Shown here: positions 1-7,667 of the stretch, in pieces
Position numbering within the stretch: the first letter of the stretch is position 1
How the letters are laid out: the number at the start of each line of letters is the position of its first letter
Position numbers and translations under genes: made by a program
The notes under the pieces: generated by a model
Told to the model about the DNA's origin: nothing
What the model saw: the letters and a program-made list of their open reading frames with translations, nothing else
Databases searched by the model: none
Assembly (NCBI GenBank): GCA_014799465.1
Contig: JAAVHZ010000037.1
Location: 1-33,883, forward strand
DNA length: 33,883 nucleotides
DNA from: Lachnospiraceae bacterium
GTDB lineage: Bacteria; Bacillota; Clostridia; Lachnospirales; Lachnospiraceae
Direction of reading: 5' to 3'

Positions 1-30
1 CATAAGTTCTGTACTCATAAATCCTTTCAT
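1..30 (-). CDS. Possible 5' end of a gene leaving the window
   Basis: On the minus strand an ATG at 28-30 opens a frame that runs off the left edge after ten codons; a second in-frame ATG sits at 16-18. A purine-rich stretch (AAAGAAAGG, then AAAGGA) lies just ahead of them, as expected for a ribosome binding site, and the hairpin at 61-110 would separate it from the gene upstream. Only about ten residues are visible, so no product can be named and the gene itself is uncertain. Confidence 0.35.
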   Translation of the reverse strand, partial: MKGFMSTELM

Positions 31-60
31 CCTTTCTTTGAGTATATCGCACCTTATCAT

Positions 61-110
61 AAAAATAAAGTGCGTAAGTTTAGTTACCAGTAACTTACAC
101 ACTTTATTTT
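61..110. terminator. Long hairpin terminator, probably bidirectional
   Basis: The 20-bp arms at 62-81 and 91-110 are complementary except for two positions, around a 9-nt loop. The outer part is A-rich on the left and T-rich on the right, so either strand gives a stem followed by U residues. It lies downstream of the minus-strand AlbA-type gene and would end that transcript. Confidence 0.75.
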
Positions 111-125
111 ACACTCTCTAATTTG

Positions 126-208
126 TTGCTTTCGAAATTGCTTTCGGTTTATCATTTGCTTTCGGAATTGCTTTCGGTTTATCATTTGCTTTCGGAATTG
201 CTTTCGGT
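126..208. repeat. 30-bp tandem repeat, 2.8 copies
   Basis: Two full 30-bp units (126-155, 156-185) and most of a third (186-208) differ at one base. Each unit contains two copies of TTGCTTTCGG-like sequence, giving a 12+12+6 sub-structure. The array begins three bases past the stop codon of the minus-strand gene at 211-1998 and stays open in that gene's reading frame down to a TAG at 118-120. Confidence 0.9.
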
Positions 209-210
209 AT

Positions 211-1998
211 TTATAATCCTGTAATTTTGTAAATAGTTGCAACAGAGTCTTTTTGTCTCTCCAGAACACCAATTGTAATTAGTCTGTTCAAATACCCAAC
301 CGTAGTTGTAGTGCTTTTTTTACACAATTTTTCTGCTGTCATACGATCAATATAATCGTGCGTCTTAAAATACTCTACAATTGGATGTATCTGTTTCTTT
401 TCTTTATCTTTCAGTTTTTCACTACACACTTGTAACATATACTCATATGCTGAATGACGTTTATTTTTTTGCTGTTTTTCTTCTGCAGATAGTTCTCGGA
501 GTGTTTCAACTACTAACGGTATACCGTCATTATCTGTAATCCATTCGCCATTTTCAGTTATAAGAGGAGAAATATCATCTATAACTTTACTCATATTCAT
601 TGTTCTATTTGTATTAAGAACCTGCATGTACTTATCACATGCAAAAGCACTCATCGTTATTCCGCTATCATTTCTATTTATAAGTGGTAAAGGTGCATTC
701 ATTTTATTGCATTCAAGTCGTATTTTTAAAAATCCCCTTCCCCAAGATTCAATTTCACCTGCACGATAAAATACATCTGCTATTTTAGGATTATATGGTA
801 TAGACTCATGTCTCTGATATAACGTATCATCTAATGGGATACTGGCAGGCCATGATCCTACATTGAAAATCTCAATATGATCCTCAAATACAGAAATTTG
901 AATAGGAACACCTTTGGCGTATTCTTTATGATTAATGGGATTTAAAAGTAATTCTCTAATTACACCTACTGAAAGCATATAAGTTTCCATTCTCTGTAAC
1001 TTTTCATAGGAAATCAAAGCTTTAAAATATTTTGTATATAATATATCAATTGCTTTGTCAGCCTGTGTAATTAGCGGACCATGTATATCATCTTGATATA
1101 TGATATCCGCATCTTCATTCATGCCATAGGTTCCAGCGGGTGCAAAAAAGGCGACTTTAAGATAAGCTCCCGTTATATACTGTTCCGGATCAGGATGAAA
1201 TAGTAATATTGCAGCACGTGTCAAATAGTTCCCATCCATCAATTTAAGATTCTTAAGAAGAAGTTCATCTGATACATCCACTTCTGATTCGCTCATTCTT
1301 TTATTTTCAACAGCTTTTGAGCGGAATGCATTCAAAGCATCTTTATCAAGATCGGACACGCATACTCCGGGTATCGGAACGGAGTCCCATGTTTTTCCCG
1401 CACGCTCCAACAAGAAATTTTGCAATTCAAATCCTTGTAATTCACGAAGCGTAGAGCCGGATCTTTTGTAATACTTCCCATCACAACTTATCGCAAACGG
1501 ATACTTTTCAATAGTTATGCAAATGTAATCAAGTTTTCCTTCGTGTGTAATGTAAATAGGATTTTCTTTTTCTAACTTTAAAACTGCCTTTTCATATTTT
1601 TTTGTTTCTGATTCTATACTATCATTTACGGTTTTTGAATTAATGGCACCTCTTGCATATTTATTAGAAAGTCTGTTCTCTATATCATATGGAACATTAT
1701 CTCCATACTTAATATTAATTCCTTGTCTATCTGCATGATATATTCTTATGCTTGCTACAATTCCTAACTTGTCATTAATTTTATTAGGCAGAGATTCCAA
1801 TAATTTGCGAGAATCTTCAAGTCCTACAACATATCCGTCATCATTTACACCTATATAAAGAGTCCCTCCGTCTACGTTCGCATAACCGCATAGCCACTTA
1901 AGAAAATCATCATTCCAAGACCATTTCCATTCGGTGGTTTGATTTTCTTCATCTGATTGATTTTGCATATTATCATATAACCCTGTGTCTGTATTCAT
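211..1998 (-). CDS. Schlafen/AlbA-type ATP-binding putative transcriptional regulator
   Basis: This 595-residue protein has the three-part layout of the COG2865 'RecG-related' regulators. The N-terminal AlbA/Schlafen-like domain (about residues 20-150) contains CGYANVDGGTLYIGVNDDG. A GHKL-type ATPase domain (about 340-450) shows RELLLNPINHKEY, matching the N-box of this family, and later IEIFNVG. The last 60 residues (SAYEYML to ERQKDSVATIYKI) look like a winged helix. An upstream TTG at 2005-2007 is in frame, but the ATG at 1996-1998 is preferred because AAAGGAA lies 9 nt before it. The gene stands alone with its own promoter and terminator. Such proteins occur sporadically in accessory regions; some relatives act as DNA-binding regulators or in defence, but its target here is unknown. 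The C-terminal tail past the stop is discussed as a finding. Confidence 0.85.
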   Translation of the reverse strand: MNTDTGLYDNMQNQSDEENQTTEWKWSWNDDFLKWLCGYANVDGGTLYIGVNDDGYVVGLEDSRKLLESLPNKINDKLGIVASIRIYHADRQGINIKYGDNVPYDIENRLSNKYARGAINSKTVNDSIESETKKYEKAVLKLEKENPIYITHEGKLDYICITIEKYPFAISCDGKYYKRSGSTLRELQGFELQNFLLERAGKTWDSVPIPGVCVSDLDKDALNAFRSKAVENKRMSESEVDVSDELLLKNLKLMDGNYLTRAAILLFHPDPEQYITGAYLKVAFFAPAGTYGMNEDADIIYQDDIHGPLITQADKAIDILYTKYFKALISYEKLQRMETYMLSVGVIRELLLNPINHKEYAKGVPIQISVFEDHIEIFNVGSWPASIPLDDTLYQRHESIPYNPKIADVFYRAGEIESWGRGFLKIRLECNKMNAPLPLINRNDSGITMSAFACDKYMQVLNTNRTMNMSKVIDDISPLITENGEWITDNDGIPLVVETLRELSAEEKQQKNKRHSAYEYMLQVCSEKLKDKEKKQIHPIVEYFKTHDYIDRMTAEKLCKKSTTTTVGYLNRLITIGVLERQKDSVATIYKITGL

Positions 1999-2047
1999 TA
2001 CAATCAATTCCTTTTATTAATTTTATGTAGATTATTTAATTTTATTA

Positions 2048-2076
2048 ATTATAATCTATCTTTTTACCATCTTCAA
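2048..2076 (-). promoter_or_regulatory. Promoter of the AlbA-type gene
   Basis: On the minus strand TTGAAG (2071-2076) and TATAAT (2048-2053) are separated by exactly 17 bp. This sits about 50 bp ahead of the ATG at 1998, leaving a short leader with the AAAGGAA ribosome binding site at 2008-2014. Confidence 0.75.
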
Positions 2077-2096
2077 TCATTTATATAATAAAATAA

Positions 2097-2129
2097 CCAC
2101 ATTATAGAGTAGATATTCTTATATTGTGG
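2097..2129. repeat. Imperfect inverted repeat (CCACA...TGTGG)
   Basis: CCACATTATA and TATATTGTGG form near-complementary 10-nt arms around a 13-nt centre. It lies just upstream of the -35 element of the AlbA-type gene and could be an operator; no function is shown by the sequence itself. Confidence 0.5.
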
Positions 2130-2143
2130 CTGTTTTGGTCGGA

Positions 2144-2192
2144 AATCAATTATATAATTATATTGATAAATATTTAATTATATAATTTGATT
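2144..2192. repeat. AT-rich inverted repeat
   Basis: Arms at 2144-2159 and 2176-2192 match as AATCAA(A)TTATATAATT with a single one-base gap. Because the sequence is almost entirely A and T some symmetry is expected, but the shared GATT/AATC ends make a chance match less likely. Position suggests an operator or simple spacer DNA. Confidence 0.45.
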
Positions 2193-2304
2193 TGTTTATT
2201 ATAAAAATCTGGATTTATCAAATAGATGTGGGGTTTATAAGTCGAAACAATAATTATTAAGAAGATATTCTGTAGCTATTCCAAGATTTAGACATAAAAA
2301 AAAG

Positions 2305-2376
2305 CTCCCCGAGTTGGGCTCGAACCAACAACCCCACGGTTAACAGCCGTGTGCTCTACCATTGAGCTATCGAGGA
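2305..2376 (-). tRNA. tRNA-Asn (GTT)
   Basis: A 72-nt cloverleaf reads from 2376 down to 2305. The acceptor arms TCCTCGA and TCGGGGA pair with one G-T. The anticodon loop CTGTTAA carries GTT, and the T loop contains GGTTCGAGCC. CCA is not encoded. A run of eight T residues follows immediately on the minus strand and probably helps end the tRNA transcript. It is co-oriented with and 12 bp from the tRNA-Leu gene, so both are likely cotranscribed. Confidence 0.95.
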
Positions 2377-2388
2377 ATAATTGAAAAA

Positions 2389-2473
2389 TGCGGAAGAAGG
2401 GACTTGAACCCTCACGATCGCAGTGATCACCAGATCCTTAGTCTGGCCTGTCTGCCAATTCCAGCACTTCCGC
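2389..2473 (-). tRNA. tRNA-Leu (AAG)
   Basis: An 85-nt class II tRNA reads from 2473 to 2389, with acceptor arms GCGGAAG/CTTCCGC and a long variable arm. The anticodon stem CCAGA/TCTGG encloses the loop CTAAGGA, so the anticodon is AAG. Position 34 is therefore an encoded A, uncommon for bacterial leucine tRNAs. CCA is not encoded. It is the first gene of a two-tRNA unit with tRNA-Asn. Confidence 0.93.
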
Positions 2474-2495
2474 GTGCATTTCAATCACGAGCTAT

Positions 2496-2524
2496 ATAAT
2501 ACCACATATCTTATCTGTTGTCAA
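2496..2524 (-). promoter_or_regulatory. Promoter of the tRNA-Leu(AAG)/tRNA-Asn unit
   Basis: On the minus strand a perfect TTGACA (2519-2524) is followed after 17 bp by TATTAT (2496-2501). It ends about 22 bp before the 5' end of the leucine tRNA. Confidence 0.85.
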
Positions 2525-2592
2525 ATAAAAAATAGAAGAATATAGAAATTTTTTTATTTATGCATTTTTTAATAAAATAAGTAAAGAAGTAT

Positions 2593-2621
2593 TTGACTAT
2601 TTTGTATTTTTGGAATATAAT
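2593..2621 (+). promoter_or_regulatory. Promoter of tRNA-Leu(CAG)
   Basis: TTGACT (2593-2598), a 17-bp spacer and TATAAT (2616-2621) form a near-consensus sigma-A promoter 20 bp ahead of the tRNA. It is back to back with the minus-strand tRNA promoter, about 70 bp away. Confidence 0.85.
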
Positions 2622-2641
2622 ATTGTATGTGAGTGCAAAAT

Positions 2642-2725
2642 GCAGGAATGGCGGAATTGGCAGACGCGCACGGTTCAGGTCCGTGTGATAGCAATATCAT
2701 GAGGGTTCAAGTCCCTTTTCCTGCA
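2642..2725 (+). tRNA. tRNA-Leu (CAG)
   Basis: An 84-nt class II tRNA has acceptor arms GCAGGAA/TTCCTGC, anticodon stem CACGG/CCGTG, loop TTCAGGT (anticodon CAG), a variable arm of about 15 nt and the T loop GGTTCAAGTCC. CCA is not encoded. Confidence 0.95.
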
Positions 2726-2823
2726 CTTATTATAGCGAAGGTGCTGATAGGTTTGTGCTGTGCACAGAATGCACAATGTGTACAAACTGTTAAGTAACCC
2801 GGTAATACCATAAGAAGATAAAG

Positions 2824-2867
2824 AAATGGGTGATGCAGTTTTGTAACACCCATTTTGTGTTACAAAA
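2824..2867 (+). other. Two mutually exclusive hairpins in the deoD leader
   Basis: AAATGGGTG (2824-2832) can pair with CACCCATTT (2847-2855). Alternatively TTTTGTAACAC (2839-2849) pairs perfectly with GTGTTACAAAA (2857-2867). The two stems share 2847-2849 and cannot form together. Neither is followed by a convincing T tract. A further nested stem (TGTGCA/TGCACA inside GTTTGT/ACAAAC) lies at about 2751-2787. It does not match any riboswitch consensus I know. Confidence 0.55.
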
Positions 2868-2911
2868 TTTGACATATTAATAGTGTGATAAGTTAAAAGG
2901 GAGGTTTTTAC

Positions 2912-3628
2912 ATGGCAACACCACATAATGAAGCAGATAAAGGCATAATTGCAAAAACAGTACTTATGCCGGGAGACCCGCTTCGTGCAGAGTTTATAGC
3001 AAATACATATCTTGAACAGGTGGTAAAATTCAATAATGTAAGAAATATGTATGGGTTTACAGGAAAATATAAGGATAAAGAAGTGTCCGTAATGGGATCG
3101 GGAATGGGTATGCCTTCTATCGGAATATATTCATATGAATTGTATACAGTATATGATGTGGAAAATATTATACGTATAGGTTCGGCAGGTTCATACTGCA
3201 GTGAGGCGGACATTTATGATGTAGTTCTTGCATCGGAGGCTTATTCGGAATCAAGTTATGCAAAGGTTCAGAATGGGTATGATAAAGACAAGACATATCC
3301 TTCAGAAAAATTGAATCAGAAAATACTTGATGTAGCAGATAGGACAGGTATTCCTGTTATTAAAGGATGTGTACACTCGTCAGATGTATTTTATCGTGAA
3401 GATAAGACGCCATATTATCAGAGACTTTATGAAGAGAAAGGCTGTATCGCAGTAGAAATGGAGAGTTTTGCATTATTTCATAACGCTTCTGTACTTAAGA
3501 AAAATGCGTCATGTATACTTACTATATCAGATTCATTTGTTTCCCATAAAGAAACAACATCAGACGAGAGGCAGAAATCTTTTGTTAAAATGATGGAACT
3601 TGCGTTAGAGACAGCAGTAAACATTTAG
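2912..3628 (+). CDS. deoD: Purine nucleoside phosphorylase, DeoD type
   Basis: The 238-residue protein has the usual length and motifs of hexameric DeoD enzymes: LMPGDPLRAEFIA near the start (phosphate-binding loop), GSGMGMPSIGIYSYEL, RIGSAGSY, VEMESFALF (ribose binding) and ILTISDSFV with the conserved Asp. It cleaves purine (deoxy)nucleosides with phosphate to free base and (deoxy)ribose 1-phosphate in the cytosol, for salvage. The start is supported by AAGGGAGG at 2897-2904, 7 nt before ATG. It leads a plus-strand operon; dgt begins 31 bp downstream, linking purine salvage with dNTP turnover. The leader holds competing hairpins. No clear promoter was seen directly ahead, so read-through from the tRNA-Leu promoter is possible. 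Confidence 0.95.
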   Translation: MATPHNEADKGIIAKTVLMPGDPLRAEFIANTYLEQVVKFNNVRNMYGFTGKYKDKEVSVMGSGMGMPSIGIYSYELYTVYDVENIIRIGSAGSYCSEADIYDVVLASEAYSESSYAKVQNGYDKDKTYPSEKLNQKILDVADRTGIPVIKGCVHSSDVFYREDKTPYYQRLYEEKGCIAVEMESFALFHNASVLKKNASCILTISDSFVSHKETTSDERQKSFVKMMELALETAVNI

Positions 3629-3659
3629 GTTGTCTATATGGAAGGTATGGTGATTATGT

Positions 3660-4667
3660 ATGTCTGTAAGAGAAGAACTTGAAAATCTTGAAAGAGAGCA
3701 TCTTAGTCCGTTTGCCGCACTTAGTTCAGAAACAGCAGGAAGAGACAAAGAAGAGGAAGAGTGTGATATAAGAACATGTTATCAGAGGGATAGGGACAGA
3801 ATTATACATAGTAAGGCATTCAGAAGATTAAAGCATAAGACACAGGTATTTCTGGCTCCGGCAGGAGATCATTACAGAACGAGGCTTACACATACATTAG
3901 AAGTCTCACAGATTGCCAGAACCATTTCGAAGGCATTAAGGTTGAATGAAGATTTGACAGAGGCAATAGCATTAGGGCACGATCTTGGACATACACCGTT
4001 TGGACATGCAGGTGAGGCAGCACTTAATTCTATATGTGAGGATGGATTTACACATTTCCGGCAAGGTATAAGAGTAGTGGAGATTTTGGAGAAAAAGGGA
4101 AGAGGTTTGAATCTTACGAAAGAAGTCAGGGATGGTATACTTAACCACAGAACAAGTGGAAATCCGTCAACACTGGAAGGAAAAGTGGTCAGGCTGTCAG
4201 ATAAGATAGCATACATAAATCATGATATAGATGATGCCATAAGAGGAAGGATACTTAAAGAAGAGGATTTGCCGGAGGAATATATTTCGGTTCTTGGAAA
4301 TTCCAAAAATATGCGTCTGAATACGATTATACATGATATTATAGAAAATAGTACGGGTAAACCGGATATAGTAATGTCTGAAAACATAGCAGATGCCATG
4401 AGGGGATTACGGGAATATATGTTTAAAAATGTATATTCAAATCCGATTGCAAAAGGGCAGGAGGATAAGGCAAAAAATATGCTTAAGTTTTTATATGGAT
4501 ATTATAATGATAATGTGGACGAGCTTCCGGAAGAATACAGGCTTTTGATTTCAGATAATCAAAAAACAGGAAGAGTAGTCTGCGATTATATAGCCGGAAT
4601 GAGTGACCAGTATTCAGTTGAAAAGTTCAGAGAGTTATTTATCCCGGCATTTTGGAAATTGGATTAG
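3660..4667 (+). CDS. dgt: Deoxyguanosinetriphosphate triphosphohydrolase-like protein (dGTPase)
   Basis: At 335 residues this fits the shorter, dGTPase-like HD-domain branch. The metal site is visible: HYRTRLTHTLEV (His of the HD motif), then ALGHDLGHTPFGHAGE with the HD pair, and a later Asp in VVRLSDKIAYINHDIDD. QRDRDRIIHSKAFRRLKHKTQV near residue 45 is a family signature. The enzyme hydrolyses dNTPs, classically dGTP, to nucleoside and triphosphate, and helps set dNTP pools. It sits 31 bp after deoD and 34 bp before dnaG, the usual clostridial arrangement. An in-frame stop directly upstream leaves ATG 3660 as the first start; GGAAGG lies rather far ahead (about 14 nt), suggesting modest translation or coupling. 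Confidence 0.93.
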   Translation: MSVREELENLEREHLSPFAALSSETAGRDKEEEECDIRTCYQRDRDRIIHSKAFRRLKHKTQVFLAPAGDHYRTRLTHTLEVSQIARTISKALRLNEDLTEAIALGHDLGHTPFGHAGEAALNSICEDGFTHFRQGIRVVEILEKKGRGLNLTKEVRDGILNHRTSGNPSTLEGKVVRLSDKIAYINHDIDDAIRGRILKEEDLPEEYISVLGNSKNMRLNTIIHDIIENSTGKPDIVMSENIADAMRGLREYMFKNVYSNPIAKGQEDKAKNMLKFLYGYYNDNVDELPEEYRLLISDNQKTGRVVCDYIAGMSDQYSVEKFRELFIPAFWKLD

Positions 4668-4701
4668 ATGTTAGGCTGTATGTGGAAAGGCATGGTTTTA
4701 G

Positions 4702-6465
4702 ATGTATTATCCGGATGATTTAATAGAAGAAATAAGAATAAGAAGTGACATAGTAGACATTATTTCAGGGTATGTGAAGCTGCAGAAACAGGGAAGTTCA
4801 TATTTTGGTCTATGTCCTTTCCATAATGAAAAGTCACCATCATTTTCAGTATCTCCCGGTAAACAGATGTATTATTGTTTCGGATGTGGTGAAGGAGGAA
4901 ATGTATTTACATTTTTAATGAGATATGAAAATGATACTTTTCCGGAGGCAGTAAGTATTCTGGCACAAAGAGCCGGAGTAGAGCTGCCGGAGGTGGAGTA
5001 TACTGCCGAAGAAAAGAAAAATAATGATTTGAAGGCTATGATTCTTCAGGTAAATAAAGAGGCTGCAAAGTTTTTCTTTCATCAGCTTAAAAGCGGCAGT
5101 GACAAGTCAGGATATGAATATTTTAAGGGCAGAGGTCTTACAGATGAGACTATGGTGAAATTTGGCCTTGGATATTCGTTAAAATATAGCGATTCGTTAT
5201 ATAGGTATCTTAAGGAAAAGGGATATAATGATGAAGTATTGAAGGAAACAGGACTTATAAAGTACAGTGAAAAAGGCGTCTATGATGCATTCTGGAACAG
5301 GGTTATGTATCCTATAATGGATAACAATAACAGAGTAATAGGGTTTGGCGGCAGGGTTCTCGGAGACGGAAAACCAAAATATATTAACTCTCAGGAAACA
5401 AAGGTATTTGATAAGAGCAGGAATCTGTATGGACTTAACTTTGCAAGAATCACAAGAAGACCAGACTTTATAATATGTGAAGGCTATATGGATGTAATAG
5501 CACTGCATCAGGCAGGATTTAATAATGCGGTAGCAGCACTGGGAACTGCATTTACGTCGCAGCATGCAGCACTTATTAAAAGATATACTGATAACGTTTT
5601 GCTTACTTTTGACAGTGATGGTGCCGGTGTGAAAGCAGCATTGAGGGCAATACCAATTCTAAGGAATGCAGGTCTTTCTATAAAGGTAATAAATATGAAA
5701 CCATATAAAGACCCTGACGAATTTATAAAGAATCTGGGTACGGATGAGTTTGAGAAACGTATAGATACAGCAGAAAATGCATTTTTATATGAGATACGCA
5801 TGCTTCAAAAAGAATATGATATCAAAGACCCGGATGGAAGGACAAGATTTTATAATGAAACTGCAAAAAAGCTTCTTGCATTTTCTGATGAAATAGAAAG
5901 AAATGTGTATCTTGACAGCGTATGTGATGAATTTATGATACCAAAGGAAAGCATGGAAAAACTGGTATATAAACAGTCACTTACATATAGCGGAGAAAAA
6001 AATGAGGTTTTACAGACAGATAGTGAAAGAATAAATAAAGAATCTCTTAAAGATGAAGGAATGAAACAGTCGCAGAAAATATTACTTACATGGCTGATTG
6101 AAGATGACAGGATTTATCCTAAGATAGCAGATATAATAAGTGAGAATGATTTTATTGATTCATTTTACCACAAAGTGGCAGAAATGCTGTTTGAACAGTT
6201 AAGAACCGGAAATTTGAACCCGGCAGGAATATTAAGCAGATTTGAAAGTGAGGAAGAACAAAGAAAAGCAGCAGGACTATTTCATGCATCACTTTCCGGT
6301 AATATGTCACCACAGGAGAAGGAAAAGGCATTAAATGAAACTATACAAAAGGTTAAAAAGAACAGTCTTGATTATGCAGGTCGCAACGCATCAGATGTGA
6401 ACACGCTGCAATGGATTATAAAGGAACAGGCAAGATTACAGAATATGCACGTGTTACTTGACTAA
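4702..6465 (+). CDS. dnaG: DNA primase
   Basis: The 587-residue protein makes RNA primers for replication. The N-terminal CHC2 zinc-binding domain has Cys38, His41, Cys59 and Cys62 (CPFH...CFGC). Next is the primase catalytic core with RNLYGLNFAR and the TOPRIM domain (about residues 255-340) carrying EGYMDVIALHQAGF and DSDGAG, whose Glu and Asp residues bind the catalytic metals. The C-terminal part from about residue 440 is the helicase-interaction region and is weakly conserved, as usual. Length is normal for Firmicutes. It is the third gene of the deoD-dgt-dnaG-rpoD operon, directly ahead of rpoD, the classical macromolecular-synthesis neighbour. Confidence 0.97.
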   Translation: MYYPDDLIEEIRIRSDIVDIISGYVKLQKQGSSYFGLCPFHNEKSPSFSVSPGKQMYYCFGCGEGGNVFTFLMRYENDTFPEAVSILAQRAGVELPEVEYTAEEKKNNDLKAMILQVNKEAAKFFFHQLKSGSDKSGYEYFKGRGLTDETMVKFGLGYSLKYSDSLYRYLKEKGYNDEVLKETGLIKYSEKGVYDAFWNRVMYPIMDNNNRVIGFGGRVLGDGKPKYINSQETKVFDKSRNLYGLNFARITRRPDFIICEGYMDVIALHQAGFNNAVAALGTAFTSQHAALIKRYTDNVLLTFDSDGAGVKAALRAIPILRNAGLSIKVINMKPYKDPDEFIKNLGTDEFEKRIDTAENAFLYEIRMLQKEYDIKDPDGRTRFYNETAKKLLAFSDEIERNVYLDSVCDEFMIPKESMEKLVYKQSLTYSGEKNEVLQTDSERINKESLKDEGMKQSQKILLTWLIEDDRIYPKIADIISENDFIDSFYHKVAEMLFEQLRTGNLNPAGILSRFESEEEQRKAAGLFHASLSGNMSPQEKEKALNETIQKVKKNSLDYAGRNASDVNTLQWIIKEQARLQNMHVLLD

Positions 6466-6498
6466 AAGGTGAATGACAGGAAGGACGGGGTTGTGCCG

Positions 6499-7608
6499 AT
6501 GGAAAATAATGTAAATAATTTTGATGAAATTATTATAAAGATAATTGATGATGCTAAAAAGAAGAAGAATGTCATAGAATATAAAGAAATTTCTTCGTAT
6601 TTCGGACAAAAGGTTCTTGATTCAGAAACCATTGATAAAGTTCTTGAACGTCTGGAAAAGGCAAACATTGATATTTTAAGGATAGATGATTCAGACGAAG
6701 TAAATGATGAAGACATTGTTCTTGATGATGTGGAAGAAGTTGATGTGGAAAATATCGACTTGTCCATACCGGAGGGAATAAGTCTTGAAGATCCGGTAAG
6801 GATGTATCTTAAGGATATCGGAAAAATATCACTTCTTAGTGCTGAACAGGAGATTGAGCTTGCAAAGAGAATAGAAGAAGGGGATGAGGAAGCAAAGCAG
6901 GAGCTTGCAGAAGCAAACTTAAGACTTGTAGTAAGTATAGCTAAAAGATATGTAGGAAGGGGAATGTTATTTCTTGATCTTATACAGGAAGGAAATCTGG
7001 GGCTTATTAAAGCCGTGGAAAAATTTGATTACAGAAAAGGCTATAAATTCAGTACATATGCAACATGGTGGATAAGGCAGGCAATAACAAGGGCAATAGC
7101 AGACCAGGCAAGGACTATAAGAATCCCTGTACATATGGTGGAAACAATAAATAAAGTAATAAGGGTATCGAGGCAGTTATTGCAGGAATTAGGCAGAGAA
7201 CCTACGGATGAGGAAATCGCAGAGAAAATGGATATGCCTCCTGAAAAAGTGAGGGAAATATTAAAAATTTCTCAGGAACCGGTGTCACTGGAAATTCCTA
7301 TTGGAGAGGAAGAAGACAGCCATTTAGGTGATTTTATACAAGATGACAATATGCCTGTTCCGGCAGATGCAGCAGCATTTGTTCTTCTTAGGGAACAATT
7401 GGTTGATGTACTGGGAACGCTTACGGAAAGAGAGCAAAAAGTCCTTAGGCTCAGATTCGGATTAGATGATGGAAGGGCAAGGACATTAGAGGAAGTAGGC
7501 AAGGAGTTTGAAGTGACCAGAGAGCGTATACGGCAGATAGAGGCTAAGGCATTAAGAAAGCTCAGGCATCCCAGCAGAAGCAGAAAGCTTAAAGACTATC
7601 TGGAATAG
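6499..7608 (+). CDS. rpoD: RNA polymerase primary sigma factor SigA/RpoD
   Basis: The protein (369 residues from ATG 6499) has region 1.1 (about 1-80, acidic), region 1.2 ([17 protein letters not shown]), region 2 with [21 protein letters not shown] (core and -10 recognition), region 3, and region 4.2 with the helix-turn-helix [20 protein letters not shown] (-35 recognition). It directs RNA polymerase to housekeeping promoters such as those seen in this window. The start is ambiguous: GTG 6493 is 7 nt after AGGAAGGA (6478-6485) and would add two residues, while GTG 6469 is in frame but has poor spacing. The gene lies about 30 bp after dnaG. A large hairpin begins at its stop codon. Confidence 0.97.
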   Translation: MENNVNNFDEIIIKIIDDAKKKKNVIEYKEISSYFGQKVLDSETIDKVLERLEKANIDILRIDDSDEVNDEDIVLDDVEEVDVENIDLSIPEGISLEDPVRMYLKDIGKISLLSAEQEIELAKRIEEGDEEAKQELAEANLRLVVSIAKRYVGRGMLFLDLIQEGNLGLIKAVEKFDYRKGYKFSTYATWWIRQAITRAIADQARTIRIPVHMVETINKVIRVSRQLLQELGREPTDEEIAEKMDMPPEKVREILKISQEPVSLEIPIGEEEDSHLGDFIQDDNMPVPADAAAFVLLREQLVDVLGTLTEREQKVLRLRFGLDDGRARTLEEVGKEFEVTRERIRQIEAKALRKLRHPSRSRKLKDYLE

Positions 7609-7667
7609 TGCGAGAAGAAAATCTAAGGCAGTAAAAGACACTGGCTAAGATTTTCTAAGTCTCGCAC
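7608..7667 (+). other. Long hairpin overlapping the rpoD stop codon
   Basis: GTGCGAGA (7608-7615) directly followed by AGAAAATCT (7616-7624) pairs with AGATTTTCT (7648-7656) and TCTCGCAC (7660-7667), with only a 3-nt bulge. CAGT/ACTG extends the stem inward. No T tract follows, so it is not a standard terminator and may protect or process the rpoD mRNA 3' end. Confidence 0.8.

Noticed and set aside
126-208. Repeats at 126-208 and 7726-7790 as CRISPR arrays
   Set aside because: The units are directly adjacent with no unique spacers between them, and no cas gene is present.
84-272. Minus-strand frame encoding KQFRKQMINR repeats as a separate small gene
   Set aside because: It overlaps the end of the AlbA-type gene in another frame, has no ribosome binding site, and its content is only the translated DNA repeat.
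2869-2897. TTGACA at 2869-2874 as the deoD promoter
   Set aside because: The base stretch 17 bp downstream (GTTAAA) is a poor -10, and transcription would start inside the ribosome binding site.
2726-2911. Purine riboswitch ahead of deoD
   Set aside because: The conserved purine-aptamer core sequences are not visible; the leader has only unspecific hairpins.
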